NCBI GenBank assembly: GCA_964490975.1
Contig: CAZBEQ010000001.1
Location: 1-64,000 of the forward strand
DNA from: DTU013 sp964490975
GTDB lineage: Bacteria > Bacillota > Clostridia > Acetivibrionales > DTU013
DNA: 64,000 nucleotides
Reading direction: 5' to 3'
Part shown: positions 53,403-62,042 of the stretch, one piece after another
Layout: each line of letters begins with the position of its first letter
Position numbering within the stretch: the first letter of the stretch is position 1
Notes under the pieces: model-generated
Database searches by the model: none
What the model was told of the DNA's origin: nothing
What the model saw: only the letters and a program-made list of their open reading frames with translations
Position numbers and translations under genes: made by a program

Positions 53403-54689
53403 ATGCGTAGAAAAATCGAGACTCAACTCGTAGAGTGGAAGGAAAGAGAGAGAATGCCCCTATTGCTTTACGGAGCCAGGCAGGTTGGAAAAACCTACAT
53501 TCTTACAGAGTTTGGAGAGAAGTATTTCCACAATACTGTATATGTCAACCTGGAAACGAACCTCTCGGTTGCCAGATATTTTGATGACGACATTACGCCC
53601 GAAAGATTGATACGTTTCCTTGAAACAACGGTAAATGAAGAAATCATTCCTGATAAAACATTAATAATATTTGATGAAATACAAAGCTGCGAGAGAGCTC
53701 TGACGGCTCTTAAATACTTTTGCGAGTTAGCACCGGAATATCATGTGGCGGCGGCTGGAAGTTTACTAGGTGTTGCCATAAATAGAGAAAAATATAGCTT
53801 CCCTGTGGGCAAGGTGGAAAGCATGACGCTCTACCCGCTGGATTTTGAGGAATTTCTATGGGCAATGGGAGAAGAACGGCTTGCTCAGGAAATCCGCAAT
53901 TGTTTTACCGATATTGCACCGATGCCAGAAGCTCTCCACAATAAAGCATTGGAGCTGTATCGTTACTATTTGATAGTAGGCGGTATGCCTGCAAGCGTTT
54001 CATCCTTTATAAAATCCGGTAAATTGGTACTTGTACCTAACGTTCAGAATGAAATAACCGGCAACTATGTCGCCGACATGGCAAAGTATGCCGATACTTC
54101 CGAAACAGTGAAAATACGCGCCTGCTTCAACTCCATACCTGCTCAGCTTGCCAAAGAAAACACGAAGTTTCAGTATAAGGTTATCCAAAAAGGCGGCAGT
54201 GCTGCTTTGTTCGGAGCTTCAATCGACTGGTTGACACAAGCGGGAGTCGTTTTGAAATGCCAAAAGATAGAGCATGCCCAGAACCCCATTTCTGTTTACG
54301 CAGATTTATCTTCTTTTAAGCTGTATATGAGTGATGTTGGCTTGCTTGTCATGAAATCTGGATTGGCACAACAAACGATATTGACTGGTGAATCCAACAT
54401 TTTCATGGGAGCTGTAACTGAAAATTATATTGCACAGGCGCTCGTGTCCAACGGATATACGCCTTACTACTGGACGAGCGAGCATTCGGCAGAGCTTGAT
54501 TTTGTGATACAAAAGGATGCGGATATTGTTGGCATTGAAGTCAAAAAGTCTACCAGTACCAAGTCAAAAAGTCTTGGTGTGTTCATTCAGAAGTATAAGC
54601 CTACCTATTCCATCCGGTTTTCAGAAAAGAACTTTGGTCAAAGCGAGGGGATACAGGCGATACCACACTATGCTGCATTTTGCGTATAA
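53403..54689 (+). CDS. AAA_14 ATPase with C-terminal DUF4143 domain
   Basis: About 428 residues. The ATPase part has Walker A GARQVGKT near 25-32 and Walker B LIIFDEIQ near 87. The C-terminal DUF4143 domain contains AELDFVIQKD and GIEVKKS, a pattern like the D...E-x-K of PD-(D/E)XK nuclease folds. Such proteins are scattered in mobile and variable regions of anaerobes and have no settled role; defence or regulation has been suggested for the broader class. GAGGTG stands eight bases before ATG 53403. It has its own promoter and terminator, so it is independent. Confidence 0.85.
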   Translation: MRRKIETQLVEWKERERMPLLLYGARQVGKTYILTEFGEKYFHNTVYVNLETNLSVARYFDDDITPERLIRFLETTVNEEIIPDKTLIIFDEIQSCERALTALKYFCELAPEYHVAAAGSLLGVAINREKYSFPVGKVESMTLYPLDFEEFLWAMGEERLAQEIRNCFTDIAPMPEALHNKALELYRYYLIVGGMPASVSSFIKSGKLVLVPNVQNEITGNYVADMAKYADTSETVKIRACFNSIPAQLAKENTKFQYKVIQKGGSAALFGASIDWLTQAGVVLKCQKIEHAQNPISVYADLSSFKLYMSDVGLLVMKSGLAQQTILTGESNIFMGAVTENYIAQALVSNGYTPYYWTSEHSAELDFVIQKDADIVGIEVKKSTSTKSKSLGVFIQKYKPTYSIRFSEKNFGQSEGIQAIPHYAAFCV

Positions 54690-54740
54690 AATGCTTCATT
54701 GCTGTGATTTCAGCATATACATTAAATTCAATCAAAGCAA

Positions 54741-54773
54741 AAAAATAGAACGCAATGAGCGTTCTATTTTTTT
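54741..54773 (+). terminator. Terminator after the AAA ATPase gene
   Basis: AAAAATAGAACGC pairs with GCGTTCTATTTTT. Also usable in the reverse direction. Confidence 0.9.
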
Positions 54774-54863
54774 AGTAATTTTCTGCTTTCTTGCGGTTAT
54801 TCCTTCAGAGAGTTGTATATAGTGTTTCGATTTGTCTGTTATTAACGGTTTTATTATATGAAG

Positions 54864-54911
54864 ACCGAACTCACCGCCGCACTTTCAGGGCGGTAGTGGT
54901 TCGGTTTTTTT
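54864..54911 (+). terminator. Second strong hairpin with T-run, no gene before it
   Basis: ACCGAACTCACCGCC pairs with GGGCGGTAGTGGTTCGGT, with seven T. It lies about 90 bp after the previous terminator, with no coding sequence between them. It may end a small RNA or the decayed left arm of the next element. Confidence 0.75.
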
Positions 54912-55008
54912 GACGTTTATTTGTAGCAATAATAGAAAACGTATAAGTTCATTTTTAATTTATATATTCTCTCAATATATCAAAGAACCCAAAAGGATGT
55001 GATGAAAT

Positions 55009-55267
55009 ATGGACATAAAGAAGTACGGAAGCCGGAACTGGGCAGTGTACGGCGATTTCGACAATTTAATTTGTGTAGCAGTCTACAAAAGGTGCTTTGG
55101 AAGTTTTGAACAGGCTTTCAGGTATAGAAACCGGAAACTATTCTGTCCCTTCTATTGATATTAAGGAATTTACGAAGCAACAAAAGGAAATAAGGCAGAT
55201 ACACAAAAAGCTTAATAACATTTTTAATCAAATCAAATCCGAAAACAAGCTAAATGAAGCTGTTTAA
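55009..55267 (+). pseudogene. Frameshifted small plasmid-type gene
   Basis: ATG 55009 opens KKYGSRNWAVYGDFDNLICVAVYK, here DIKKYGSRNWAVYGDFDNLI then CVAVYK. After that, at the A-run near 55083-55090, the frame must change to give KGALEVLNRLSGIETGNYS and on to the stop at 55265. The two parts together make a well-known small protein of clostridial plasmids and integrative elements (WAVYD...LVCVTVYKKGA pattern). AAAAGGATG precedes the start. Either it is broken or the A-run allows slippage. Function is unknown even for intact forms. Confidence 0.65.
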
Positions 55268-55292
55268 AAAAACCAAAAAGGAGAGAATCATT

Positions 55293-56224
55293 ATGCCAGC
55301 AAATGTAGAAACCATGTTTTATGTAAGGGAAGCACCCTGGCACGGCCTTGGTACCCGTGTAGAAACTGCTCTTAGTTCTGAAGAGGCTCTAAAGGAATCA
55401 GGGCTAGACTGGACTGTAACACAACGACCTATTATGACAAGCGATTTCAAGCCTATTCCCGGCTACAAGGCGAATATACGCCAGACCGATGAAACTGTGC
55501 TTGGGGTGGTAACCGACCGGTACAAAGTTGTTCAGAATCACGAAGCTTTTGAGTTTACTGATTCCCTGTTAGGCGAAGGGGTAAAGTTTGAAACGGCGGG
55601 AAGTTTGAACGGAGGAAGATATGGCTGCTCGCTAAACTCCCGGATAAGTACATCATGGAAGGTGAACGAATCGAACCGTTTCTAGTTTTTTCCAATACGC
55701 ATGACGGGACAGGCAGTATCAAGGTCGCAATGACACCGATTAGGGTTGTCTGTCAAAACACTTTGAATATGGCTCTGGCCAGTGCAAAGCGTATATGGAC
55801 AACAATTCATGTGGGCAATCTTTCTCAAAAGATGGAAGAAGCCCATAATACCTTATTACTTGCGGAGGATTATATGCAAAACCTTGGCGCAGAGTTCAGA
55901 AGGTTAAGTAAAGTTAAACTGTCCGACAGCAAAGTAATGGAGTATATTGAAATGCTGCTGCCTATGGCTGACAACCCAACGGAGATTCAGCGTAAAAATG
56001 TTATACAGATCAGGGATGACTTGAAGATGAGATACTTTGACGCTCCCGATCTGCGCTATGTTGGGAAAAATGCTTACCGTTTCATCAACGCTGTGTCTGA
56101 CTTCGCCACCCATGCCAAGCCTTTACGAGAGACATCTTCCTATCGTGAGAACGTTTTCGCTAAGACAATAGAGGGGAATCCCTTGCTTGACAAGGCTTAT
56201 GAAATCGTTCTGGCTGTAGCGTAG
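55293..56224 (+). pseudogene. DUF932 (phage/plasmid-like TIGR03299) gene with a frameshift
   Basis: The first frame gives MFYVREAPWHGLGTRVETAL onwards to SLNGGRYGC. Homologues continue with an I-W-L-L-A-K-L-P sequence, and exactly that (WLLAKLPDKYIMEGERIEPF) appears in the +2 frame from about 55622, continuing to AVA at 56224. One base appears lost near 55615-55622. Both halves are otherwise well preserved, so the event is recent or a sequencing error. DUF932 proteins sit beside YqaJ nucleases on clostridial plasmids and phages and are of unknown function. AAAGGAGAG precedes ATG 55293. Confidence 0.8.
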
Positions 56225-56239
56225 ATGGGAGGATTGACT

Positions 56240-57184
56240 ATGTTTAAAATATTAACATCAACCGAGGGCCTATCAACCGAAGAGTGGCTAGAATTCCGAA
56301 GATTAGGCATTAGAGGATCTGATTCCTCCGTTGTATGTGGAGTCAACCGTTATAAATCGCCCATTGAACTCTGGATGGAAAAAACGGGTCAATGGCCGAA
56401 TCAGGAAGCAGGAGAGCCAGCATACTGGGGACAGCAGCTAGAATCTTTAGTACGAAATGAATTTACCAAGCGGACAGGCATTGAGGTAACTCTGGTAAAG
56501 CAAATGCTGCAAAGCGAAGCCCACCCCTTTATGCTCGCCAATCTTGACGGAATATGCGAACATCCGGATTATGGAACCTATGTATTTGAGGCCAAAACAG
56601 CTAGCACTTTTAAGAGTGGAGAATGGGAGGATGCCATACCGGATGAATATGTATTGCAAGTCCAGCACTATTTAGCCGTAACCGGTTATACGGGTGCTTT
56701 TATTGCAGTACTTATTGGCGGGAATCAATTCAAGTGGAAATATATAGAACGGGATGAAGAATTGATAGCCATGCTAATACAACTGGAAACAGACTTCTGG
56801 GGGCATGTTCAATCGAACGTGCCTCCTTCTCTTGACGGTTCGGAGGCTGCCGCCAGGTTTCTGAGCGAAAGGTTTCCTGATAGTGTGCCGCAGTCCAGAC
56901 TTGAACTGCCTCAAGAAGCTGCTTCCTTAATTGAACAATATAATCTTGCATGCGAGGGAGTCGAGAAGCATACCGAAAAGAAGCTGGAGGCGGAAAATCA
57001 ATTAAAACAGATGCTTGGCGAGAATGAAGCCGGAACTGTCGGAGATAAGGTTATCATGTGGAAAGCAATTACACAGGAGCGATTAGATACAAAAACCCTA
57101 AAGGCCGAACACCCGGCATTATTCCAGAAGTACGCGAACAAAACCTCATATCGCAGGTTCTCCATCAAGCAGGTAGCTATATGA
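56240..57184 (+). CDS. YqaJ-type viral recombinase (lambda-exonuclease-like)
   Basis: About 314 residues. RRLGIRGSDSSVVCGVNRYKSP, here GIRGSDSSVVCGVNRYKSP, is the family's opening motif, then GQQLESLVRNEF. LDGICEHPDY with VFEAKTAS gives the D...E-x-K active site, and YVLQVQHYLAVTGY the final helix. Such 5'-3' exonucleases resect DNA ends for single-strand annealing by a RecT-like partner. A C-terminal helical tail of about 100 residues is longer than the core enzyme. GGGAGGATTGACT precedes ATG 56240. The next gene could supply a DNA-binding partner. Confidence 0.88.
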   Translation: MFKILTSTEGLSTEEWLEFRRLGIRGSDSSVVCGVNRYKSPIELWMEKTGQWPNQEAGEPAYWGQQLESLVRNEFTKRTGIEVTLVKQMLQSEAHPFMLANLDGICEHPDYGTYVFEAKTASTFKSGEWEDAIPDEYVLQVQHYLAVTGYTGAFIAVLIGGNQFKWKYIERDEELIAMLIQLETDFWGHVQSNVPPSLDGSEAAARFLSERFPDSVPQSRLELPQEAASLIEQYNLACEGVEKHTEKKLEAENQLKQMLGENEAGTVGDKVIMWKAITQERLDTKTLKAEHPALFQKYANKTSYRRFSIKQVAI

Positions 57185-57206
57185 AAAAGTAACGGGGAGG
57201 TACAGA

Positions 57207-58007
57207 ATGAACAATACAAATCTTAAAAATCGTTTGAACGGGAAAGTACAAAACATGCAGGCTGAGCCAATGAAAGGAAAGGTTATAAATATGAAAGATA
57301 CACTTTTAACAACAGAAACCGCATTAACATCTGCCGATTCCAATTATATCGCGCTTACGACAAACGCCCTGGACATAATTAATGAAAACTTGAAGAATCA
57401 GCCTCTTTCGTATCGACTGTTTGATATTATCAAATCTCCGGCCGGAGGCGGCACAGTCTTTACCGTAGCCGGCCTGAGCGGAGATGAAATTCAAAAAGAA
57501 CTGACGGGGATTATTCTTGATTATACCACCCCGAGGGCTTATTGGGAGACTACCAGCCCAGTGGAAGGGACTCCGCCAGTCTGTTACAGTAAAGACAGTA
57601 TAATGTCAGTTGAAGGTAAGTCTTGTAGTCATTGTATTTACAATGAGTTCGGCTCAAAAGAAGGTGATTCAAACGGTAAGGCATGTAAAGAGTCGGTTTT
57701 ACTATACCTGCTTCGCCCAGATAACATTATGCCGGTTTTTGTCCGTATTCCTGCATCAAGTAAATTTATCTTCCAGAGATATATGACAAGATTAATTGGC
57801 CGCCTTATTCCGTTGTATGGTGTAGTGACAAAAATCACGCTCGAAAAGGCAACCAGCAAGACCGGACAAGCTTATGCACAGTTCAACTTTGAAGCTGTCA
57901 AGATGCTAAGTCCCGAAGAAGCCCGTAACGCCAAGACTTTTGGAAGTAAATTTGTAGAAATATTAAACGCCGCTGATAACGCAGAAGGCAATAAAGAAGC
58001 TGTGTAA
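57207..58007 (+). CDS. Uncharacterised cysteine-containing protein beside YqaJ
   Basis: 266 residues, no named family recognised with certainty. After a short basic lead (about 1-30) comes a mixed alpha/beta domain. CYSKDSIM, SCSHCIYNEFGSKEGDSNGKAC and a hydrophobic stretch LLYLLRPDNIMPVFVRIPASS suggest a zinc-ribbon-like insertion in an OB-type fold. The layout resembles phage single-strand-binding proteins (gp2.5/gp32-like), and its position after a 5'-3' exonuclease fits, but this is inference. GGGGAGGT precedes the start, 22 bases after the YqaJ stop, so both are co-transcribed. A weak terminator-like stem CCCCGGA/TCCGGGG follows at 58040-58060. Confidence 0.6.
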   Translation: MNNTNLKNRLNGKVQNMQAEPMKGKVINMKDTLLTTETALTSADSNYIALTTNALDIINENLKNQPLSYRLFDIIKSPAGGGTVFTVAGLSGDEIQKELTGIILDYTTPRAYWETTSPVEGTPPVCYSKDSIMSVEGKSCSHCIYNEFGSKEGDSNGKACKESVLLYLLRPDNIMPVFVRIPASSKFIFQRYMTRLIGRLIPLYGVVTKITLEKATSKTGQAYAQFNFEAVKMLSPEEARNAKTFGSKFVEILNAADNAEGNKEAV

Positions 58008-58093
58008 GGGGTTACATAACACTTTATCAACAAAACAGTCCCCGGACTCTAAATCCGGGGATTGCTTTTACTAATTAACTTTTGGAGGCAGAC

Positions 58094-58282
58094 ATGAAAA
58101 AAGATCTCAATATAGAAATATACGGCCACAGAATTGATGATGTTGCAGAAAAAATTGGCTCTCTGTTTGGCGAGACAGGAAGGGCTGTCGGCAAGGCGAT
58201 AGACAGTGTGACGAAAAACGTAACTATAAAAATTGACGATAAGAAAAACAATAGACAAAATGAGAATCCTTATAACTATTGA
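58094..58282 (+). CDS. Small charged protein of unknown function
   Basis: 62 residues. AEKIGSLFGETGRAVGKAIDSVTK is an amphipathic helical core (here in parts AEKIGSLFGE, TGRAVGKAIDS), and the tail is rich in Lys, Asp and Asn. There is no signal peptide. TTTGGAGG stands six bases before ATG 58094. Homologous small proteins accompany mobile elements; nothing is known of their role. Confidence 0.6.
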   Translation: MKKDLNIEIYGHRIDDVAEKIGSLFGETGRAVGKAIDSVTKNVTIKIDDKKNNRQNENPYNY

Positions 58283-58310
58283 TAATTTTATCTTACGAGG
58301 AAGGACTTTT

Positions 58311-58496
58311 ATGAGATTCACTGACATATTCAAACCCAAGTGTGCTAAATGCCCTTATACGCTAGGGCTTGTAAAATTTGTGGTCTGCCCTTGTCCTTAT
58401 TGCAAAAGAAACAATTACTGCACATATCACAGGCTTATTAAAGGCAGGCATACATTCACTGAAAGTAAAAAAAGGAATAACCATACCTGTTGCTAA
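58311..58496 (+). CDS. Small zinc-ribbon-like protein
   Basis: 61 residues with nine cysteines: CAKCPYTLG, CPCPYCKRNNYC and a final CC. This is a likely zinc-binding knuckle protein. ACGAGGAAGG precedes ATG 58311. It follows the previous gene closely and is probably in the same transcript. Role unknown. Confidence 0.6.
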   Translation: MRFTDIFKPKCAKCPYTLGLVKFVVCPCPYCKRNNYCTYHRLIKGRHTFTESKKRNNHTCC

Positions 58497-58522
58497 CAAG
58501 TAATAAATTACCGAATGATATG

Positions 58523-58560
58523 ATTTACATGTCCGTGCCTTGTTGCACGGGCATGTAAGT
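58523..58560. repeat. 16-bp inverted repeat after the small zinc protein gene
   Basis: TTACATGTCCGTGC is mirrored by GCACGGGCATGTAA around a six-base loop, without a T-run. Too strong to be chance; it could be a protein-binding site (for example for relaxase or resolvase) or a weak terminator. Confidence 0.6.
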
Positions 58561-58685
58561 CATATGTTCCTACTAACTATTGTGGAGAAAAAGAATAAAT
58601 AATGAAGAATTCTTGTGATTCACAATCAATGTGAAGCTATTTAAAGGGTTATCAGGGTTGCAATTTCTGCTCATAGCCTACACAA

Positions 58686-59033
58686 TTAAGTGTCCTTGAA
58701 TACAATTTTTTCACGATATAACTTTATATAGTCAATCAAAAATGACAATTCATCGTCTGTTGCATTGCTTAGCAAGGTCATTATCGTGTCTTTTTTATCG
58801 GTTGAAGACTCTAGGATTATGTTTCTATCAAAAATTATTGAATCGGCGCTTACTCCAAGTGTCTTACAAACACCTATCAGTGTTTCAATGCTTAAAGAAG
58901 ATTCTCCGCGTTCAAGGGTTCCCAGAAATGAAGAGGATATACCTATCAATTCAGATAGTGTATCTATTGTTAGGTTCTTACTTTTTCGAGCTAACCGTAT
59001 ATTCTCTCCAATATATTTTAAATCATCTTTCAT
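58686..59033 (-). CDS. XRE family transcriptional repressor
   Basis: About 115 residues. The N-terminal helix-turn-helix (about 5-62: IGENIRLARKSKNLTIDTL, LIGISSSFLGTLERGESSLS) is of the HTH_3 type used by element repressors. The C-terminal half is helical and probably dimerises. AGGTGAT precedes ATG 59033. It faces left, opposite to its neighbours, as a repressor controlling the divergent genes would. Confidence 0.88.
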   Translation of the reverse strand: MKDDLKYIGENIRLARKSKNLTIDTLSELIGISSSFLGTLERGESSLSIETLIGVCKTLGVSADSIIFDRNIILESSTDKKDTIMTLLSNATDDELSFLIDYIKLYREKIVFKDT

Positions 59034-59077
59034 ATCATCACCTATGATAAATAGTACAGGCAAGCTGATGAGATTAG

Positions 59078-59124
59078 AACCGCATGTGGCAGGTGCTATT
59101 AGCGACTGTATTGCGGTTTTTTGA
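59078..59124. terminator. Hairpin with T-run between the XRE and lipoprotein genes
   Basis: AACCGCA pairs with TGCGGTT with six T on the plus strand. The gene to its left faces the other way, so this may end an unseen short transcript or attenuate the lipoprotein gene. Confidence 0.45.
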
Positions 59125-59227
59125 ATTAACTGATATAATTTTCACAAGCAAGAATATTCAAAAACTACCATTATGAGCATATAGAACGAAAATTTCTAGA
59201 ATATAAAAGTGAAGGAGACTTATTATT

Positions 59228-59782
59228 ATGAAGAAAGTTTTTGTTGGCATAATTTATATCTTACTTTTACTTGCTATACTAACAGGGTGTAGCACAATTA
59301 CGCAAACTTTTGGAAAAGAGTATCTGTTAGTGGATGATTTTTATGACCAATTGGAAGCGGACATTAGGTTTTCCGTTAATGAATACACCTCTACGCAAAA
59401 AGATTATTCTGAGAGAAAGAGCGAAATAGATAATAGGTTAGATTTACTAATGGCAGATATAAAGATATCAAGAAGTGAAATGAAATCACAAATAGAGGAT
59501 TTCAAAAAAAATGCAGACGAATTAGGTTTTACCGGTTCTACATCTGATTATATAGAAAAAGTACTTTTAGAAACAAGAATAGGCATCGAACAAAAATTCA
59601 AAGAAGAGACTGATGGTAAATTCACTCTCAAACATGCTAAAGTGAATAGAGATTTCTTCAGTTCTGTATGGCATTTTGTCAGAAACCATTGGCTTATAAC
59701 ACTTATCATCTTTGGTGTTGTCTGTGCTCTTATTGAAAAGTTGGGAGAATTTTGGTCTGAGAAAGTAAAAATTGAGAAATAA
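59228..59782 (+). CDS. Lipoprotein with coiled-coil and C-terminal membrane helix
   Basis: 184 residues. The signal ends in a clear lipobox, AILTGC, with the lipid-bearing cysteine at about 21. A helical region rich in charges (about 40-140) and one C-terminal membrane helix (about 153-170, WLITLIIFGVVCALIEKL) follow, so the protein would be fixed to the membrane at both ends. I do not recognise a family. AAGGAGA precedes the start. In a mobile region such a protein may act in entry exclusion or cell-surface protection; this is speculative. Confidence 0.6.
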   Translation: MKKVFVGIIYILLLLAILTGCSTITQTFGKEYLLVDDFYDQLEADIRFSVNEYTSTQKDYSERKSEIDNRLDLLMADIKISRSEMKSQIEDFKKNADELGFTGSTSDYIEKVLLETRIGIEQKFKEETDGKFTLKHAKVNRDFFSSVWHFVRNHWLITLIIFGVVCALIEKLGEFWSEKVKIEK

Positions 59783-59954
59783 GCATCAGACAGATACTGC
59801 CGGTTAATTGGAATGCAGGCATATGAATGAAAAAAATGTAAGCAAAGCTAATGTTGAAAATTGAGAAATAATGGAGCATAATGAAATAATAGGAGCCCTA
59901 GGTTGCTTAATCAACTTTTGGTATGCTAACTGAGAGTGAAAGGGGGATATTAGA

Positions 59955-61628
59955 ATGAAGAAATCAAACAAACTCGGTTACATCACAATTGTAATGATCC
60001 TTTCATTTATTACCGGTATAGCAACGCCTGCTTATGCAGTAGCTACTAAAGATGTAGCTAAACAATTGTCGGCGTACTTTATGTCTGGCGGAAAAGCTAT
60101 CAGCCTTTGTGTCAATGGCACAGAGATTACTAATGATTCTAATGGTAAAGCAGCTACTCCATTCACTTCTGACGGTGTTACATATGTGCCAGTTAGAGCT
60201 GCTAGTGAAGCTTTAGGTAAAGATGTTACATGGGATGCTGCTACTGCTACAGTTAAAATTACTGATAGAGCAACATCTACACCTGTCATGACAACAACAA
60301 CTACTAAGACAATTATACATGATGCAGTTGAGCAATTGACGGTGTACTTTACAGCTGTTGGAAAAGACATTACCCTTTCTGTGGATGGTACTAAGGTTAC
60401 CAAGGATTCTAACGGCAAAGCTGTTACTCCATTCACTTCTGACGGTGTTACATATGTACCAGTCAGAGCTGTTGCTGAGGCTCTGGGTAAAGATGTTACC
60501 TGGGATGCAACTACAGCTACAGTTAAAATAGCTGATAAAACATCATCTACACCTGCTGCAGAACCTGCTCCTGTCAACAAAGATATCAACAAGGTTGTCA
60601 CCACAAAGAATGATAAGGGTTGGCTGGTAGATACTTTGACCAACTATGAATTTGTACTGGATAAAGAAGCTATTGGTACATGGGAACAGATTGAATATGT
60701 TGGAACTCCTGATCAATTTGATGGAACAAATACAACAAGGAATGAACGTATCCCAATACGTATCCGCAACTTTTATGATGACGGCAGAGAGGTTGATTAT
60801 GCTGTTAAAGATACATTTATAGCAGAATTGAAGCAGGATAAAAATATTGATATAACTAAAATAGGACTCCCTTGGACTAAAGGTTATATTGATAACAATA
60901 ATGTTCAGACTGTTTCAGCTTATGAAATCAGACAGATCAACGGCAAAACATTTATGTTTATTCAGCATAAATCCGGCGATTACACTATCAGAGGTAAAGA
61001 ACCTGCTTACTTTGTATTACTGAAAACTTCTGATACTCCTGATCCTGAATTCGCACCCAAGGTTACCCGGAATATTACAATAGATCCAACTGCTAAATCA
61101 TTCAAGATGGAAGATGGTACAGTTGTAAATCTACCTGGAACGGGTAAGGATGAAAGCGGGAAGTTTACTACCATCGTAGATGATAAAGGTGAACGACATG
61201 ACAAACTAAACGGTGAGTTCGAATTGGATAAAGACGCTGTAGGTGAATGGGAACTTTTCTTTATAGGTGATATACCTACAATATCAAAATACTTTGATCC
61301 TAATAGTGCTCCATGGAGTACATCACAAAATTGGAAAGGCCTTAGCATCTATGACGACGGTACGATGATTATGCGTTACATAGATAATGGGCATGTAGTT
61401 GATAGAAAAAATCTACACTGGACCAAAGGTTACTTTGTACGTATATTGTTCAATCGCGAGGATGTTATACCAGCTTATGCAATATCTACGATTAATGGCA
61501 AAACGTTTATGTTAATGCAGTGGAAAAGCAACGATTATGTCACTAAGGGTATTATCACATCTTACTATGTATTTGTGAAAAACTCGTCAACTCCGGCTTC
61601 AAAGGATACAAACGTATATGCAAAATAA
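59955..61628 (+). CDS. Secreted protein with two copper-amine-oxidase-N stalk domains and two BlaR1-type repeats
   Basis: 557 residues. After a signal peptide (about 1-28, ending TPAYA), two Cu_amine_oxidN1-like stalk domains (about 29-115 and 119-205) share TPFTSDGVTYVPVRA and ALGKDVTWDA almost exactly, 90 residues apart. Two larger repeats follow (about 222-352 and 410-545), each with an E-L/V-D-K-x-A-x-G-x-W-E start, WTKGY and INGKTFM...HKSGDY or WKSNDY. These match the domain found after BlaR1-type sensor proteins in Firmicutes, likely a lipocalin-like fold. The stalk domains attach to peptidoglycan-rich surfaces. The ligand is unknown. AAAGGGGGA precedes the start. It may be paired with the lipoprotein upstream. 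Confidence 0.75.
   Translation: MKKSNKLGYITIVMILSFITGIATPAYAVATKDVAKQLSAYFMSGGKAISLCVNGTEITNDSNGKAATPFTSDGVTYVPVRAASEALGKDVTWDAATATVKITDRATSTPVMTTTTTKTIIHDAVEQLTVYFTAVGKDITLSVDGTKVTKDSNGKAVTPFTSDGVTYVPVRAVAEALGKDVTWDATTATVKIADKTSSTPAAEPAPVNKDINKVVTTKNDKGWLVDTLTNYEFVLDKEAIGTWEQIEYVGTPDQFDGTNTTRNERIPIRIRNFYDDGREVDYAVKDTFIAELKQDKNIDITKIGLPWTKGYIDNNNVQTVSAYEIRQINGKTFMFIQHKSGDYTIRGKEPAYFVLLKTSDTPDPEFAPKVTRNITIDPTAKSFKMEDGTVVNLPGTGKDESGKFTTIVDDKGERHDKLNGEFELDKDAVGEWELFFIGDIPTISKYFDPNSAPWSTSQNWKGLSIYDDGTMIMRYIDNGHVVDRKNLHWTKGYFVRILFNREDVIPAYAISTINGKTFMLMQWKSNDYVTKGIITSYYVFVKNSSTPASKDTNVYAK
60151..60530. repeat. Duplicated stalk-domain coding sequence (270-bp offset)
   Basis: 60151-60260 and 60421-60530 are nearly identical at the DNA level, with mostly third-base differences. 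This points to recent domain duplication or gene conversion inside the gene. Confidence 0.8.
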
Positions 61629-61717
61629 GTAAAATGAATTAGGGATATAATTCCCAAGTTAAAAGCCAGAATCACCTAAAATATCTGAAAGTAAAAAAAT
61701 TAATCAAAGCATAAACA

Positions 61718-61743
61718 GGGCTTCCTACACGGAAGTCCATTTT
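61718..61743 (+). terminator. Terminator after the stalk-domain gene
   Basis: GGGCTTCC pairs with GGAAGTCC around five bases, followed by ATTTTTAT. Confidence 0.7.
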
Positions 61744-61769
61744 TATGTCTAAAAAAGGAGGTGTTATTT

Positions 61770-62042
61770 ACGTCAAACGTAAAATTCCCACTTGGACAAA
61801 CTGTAGCAACAAGAGGTGTGCTGGGTTTGTTAAACGATGATGAAATATTGAAACTCTTAACACGTCACTCTGCTGGAGATTGGGGTGATTTATGCTATGA
61901 GGACAAAAACCTCAATAACTCTGCTCTGTCATCTGGTGAAGGTCGGCTATTCTCTGCTTATAATACTTTAAAAGGGAAGGTTTGGATAATCACAGAACAT
62001 GACCGCTCTGCAACAACAATTTTATTGCCAAATGAATACTAA
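61770..62042 (+). CDS. Plasmid-type small protein with a probable ACG start
   Basis: About 90 residues: SNVKFPLGQTVATRGVLGLL, then RHSAGDWGDLCYEDKN and GRLFSAYNTLKGKVWIITEHDRS, here GRLFSAYNTLKG and KVWIITEHDR. It is the widespread small protein of clostridial plasmids and conjugative elements, role unknown. The site AAAAAAGGAGG is ideal and eight bases later the expected start codon reads ACG (61770). No ATG or TTG stands nearby; the GTG at 61761 is inside the ribosome binding site itself. So the start may be non-standard or mutated. Confidence 0.7.
   Translation, partial: TSNVKFPLGQTVATRGVLGLLNDDEILKLLTRHSAGDWGDLCYEDKNLNNSALSSGEGRLFSAYNTLKGKVWIITEHDRSATTILLPNEY

Noticed and set aside
60032..60643. 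203-residue minus-strand frame in the stalk-domain gene
   Set aside because: It is the reverse of the duplicated stalk domains; its apparent repeats simply mirror them.
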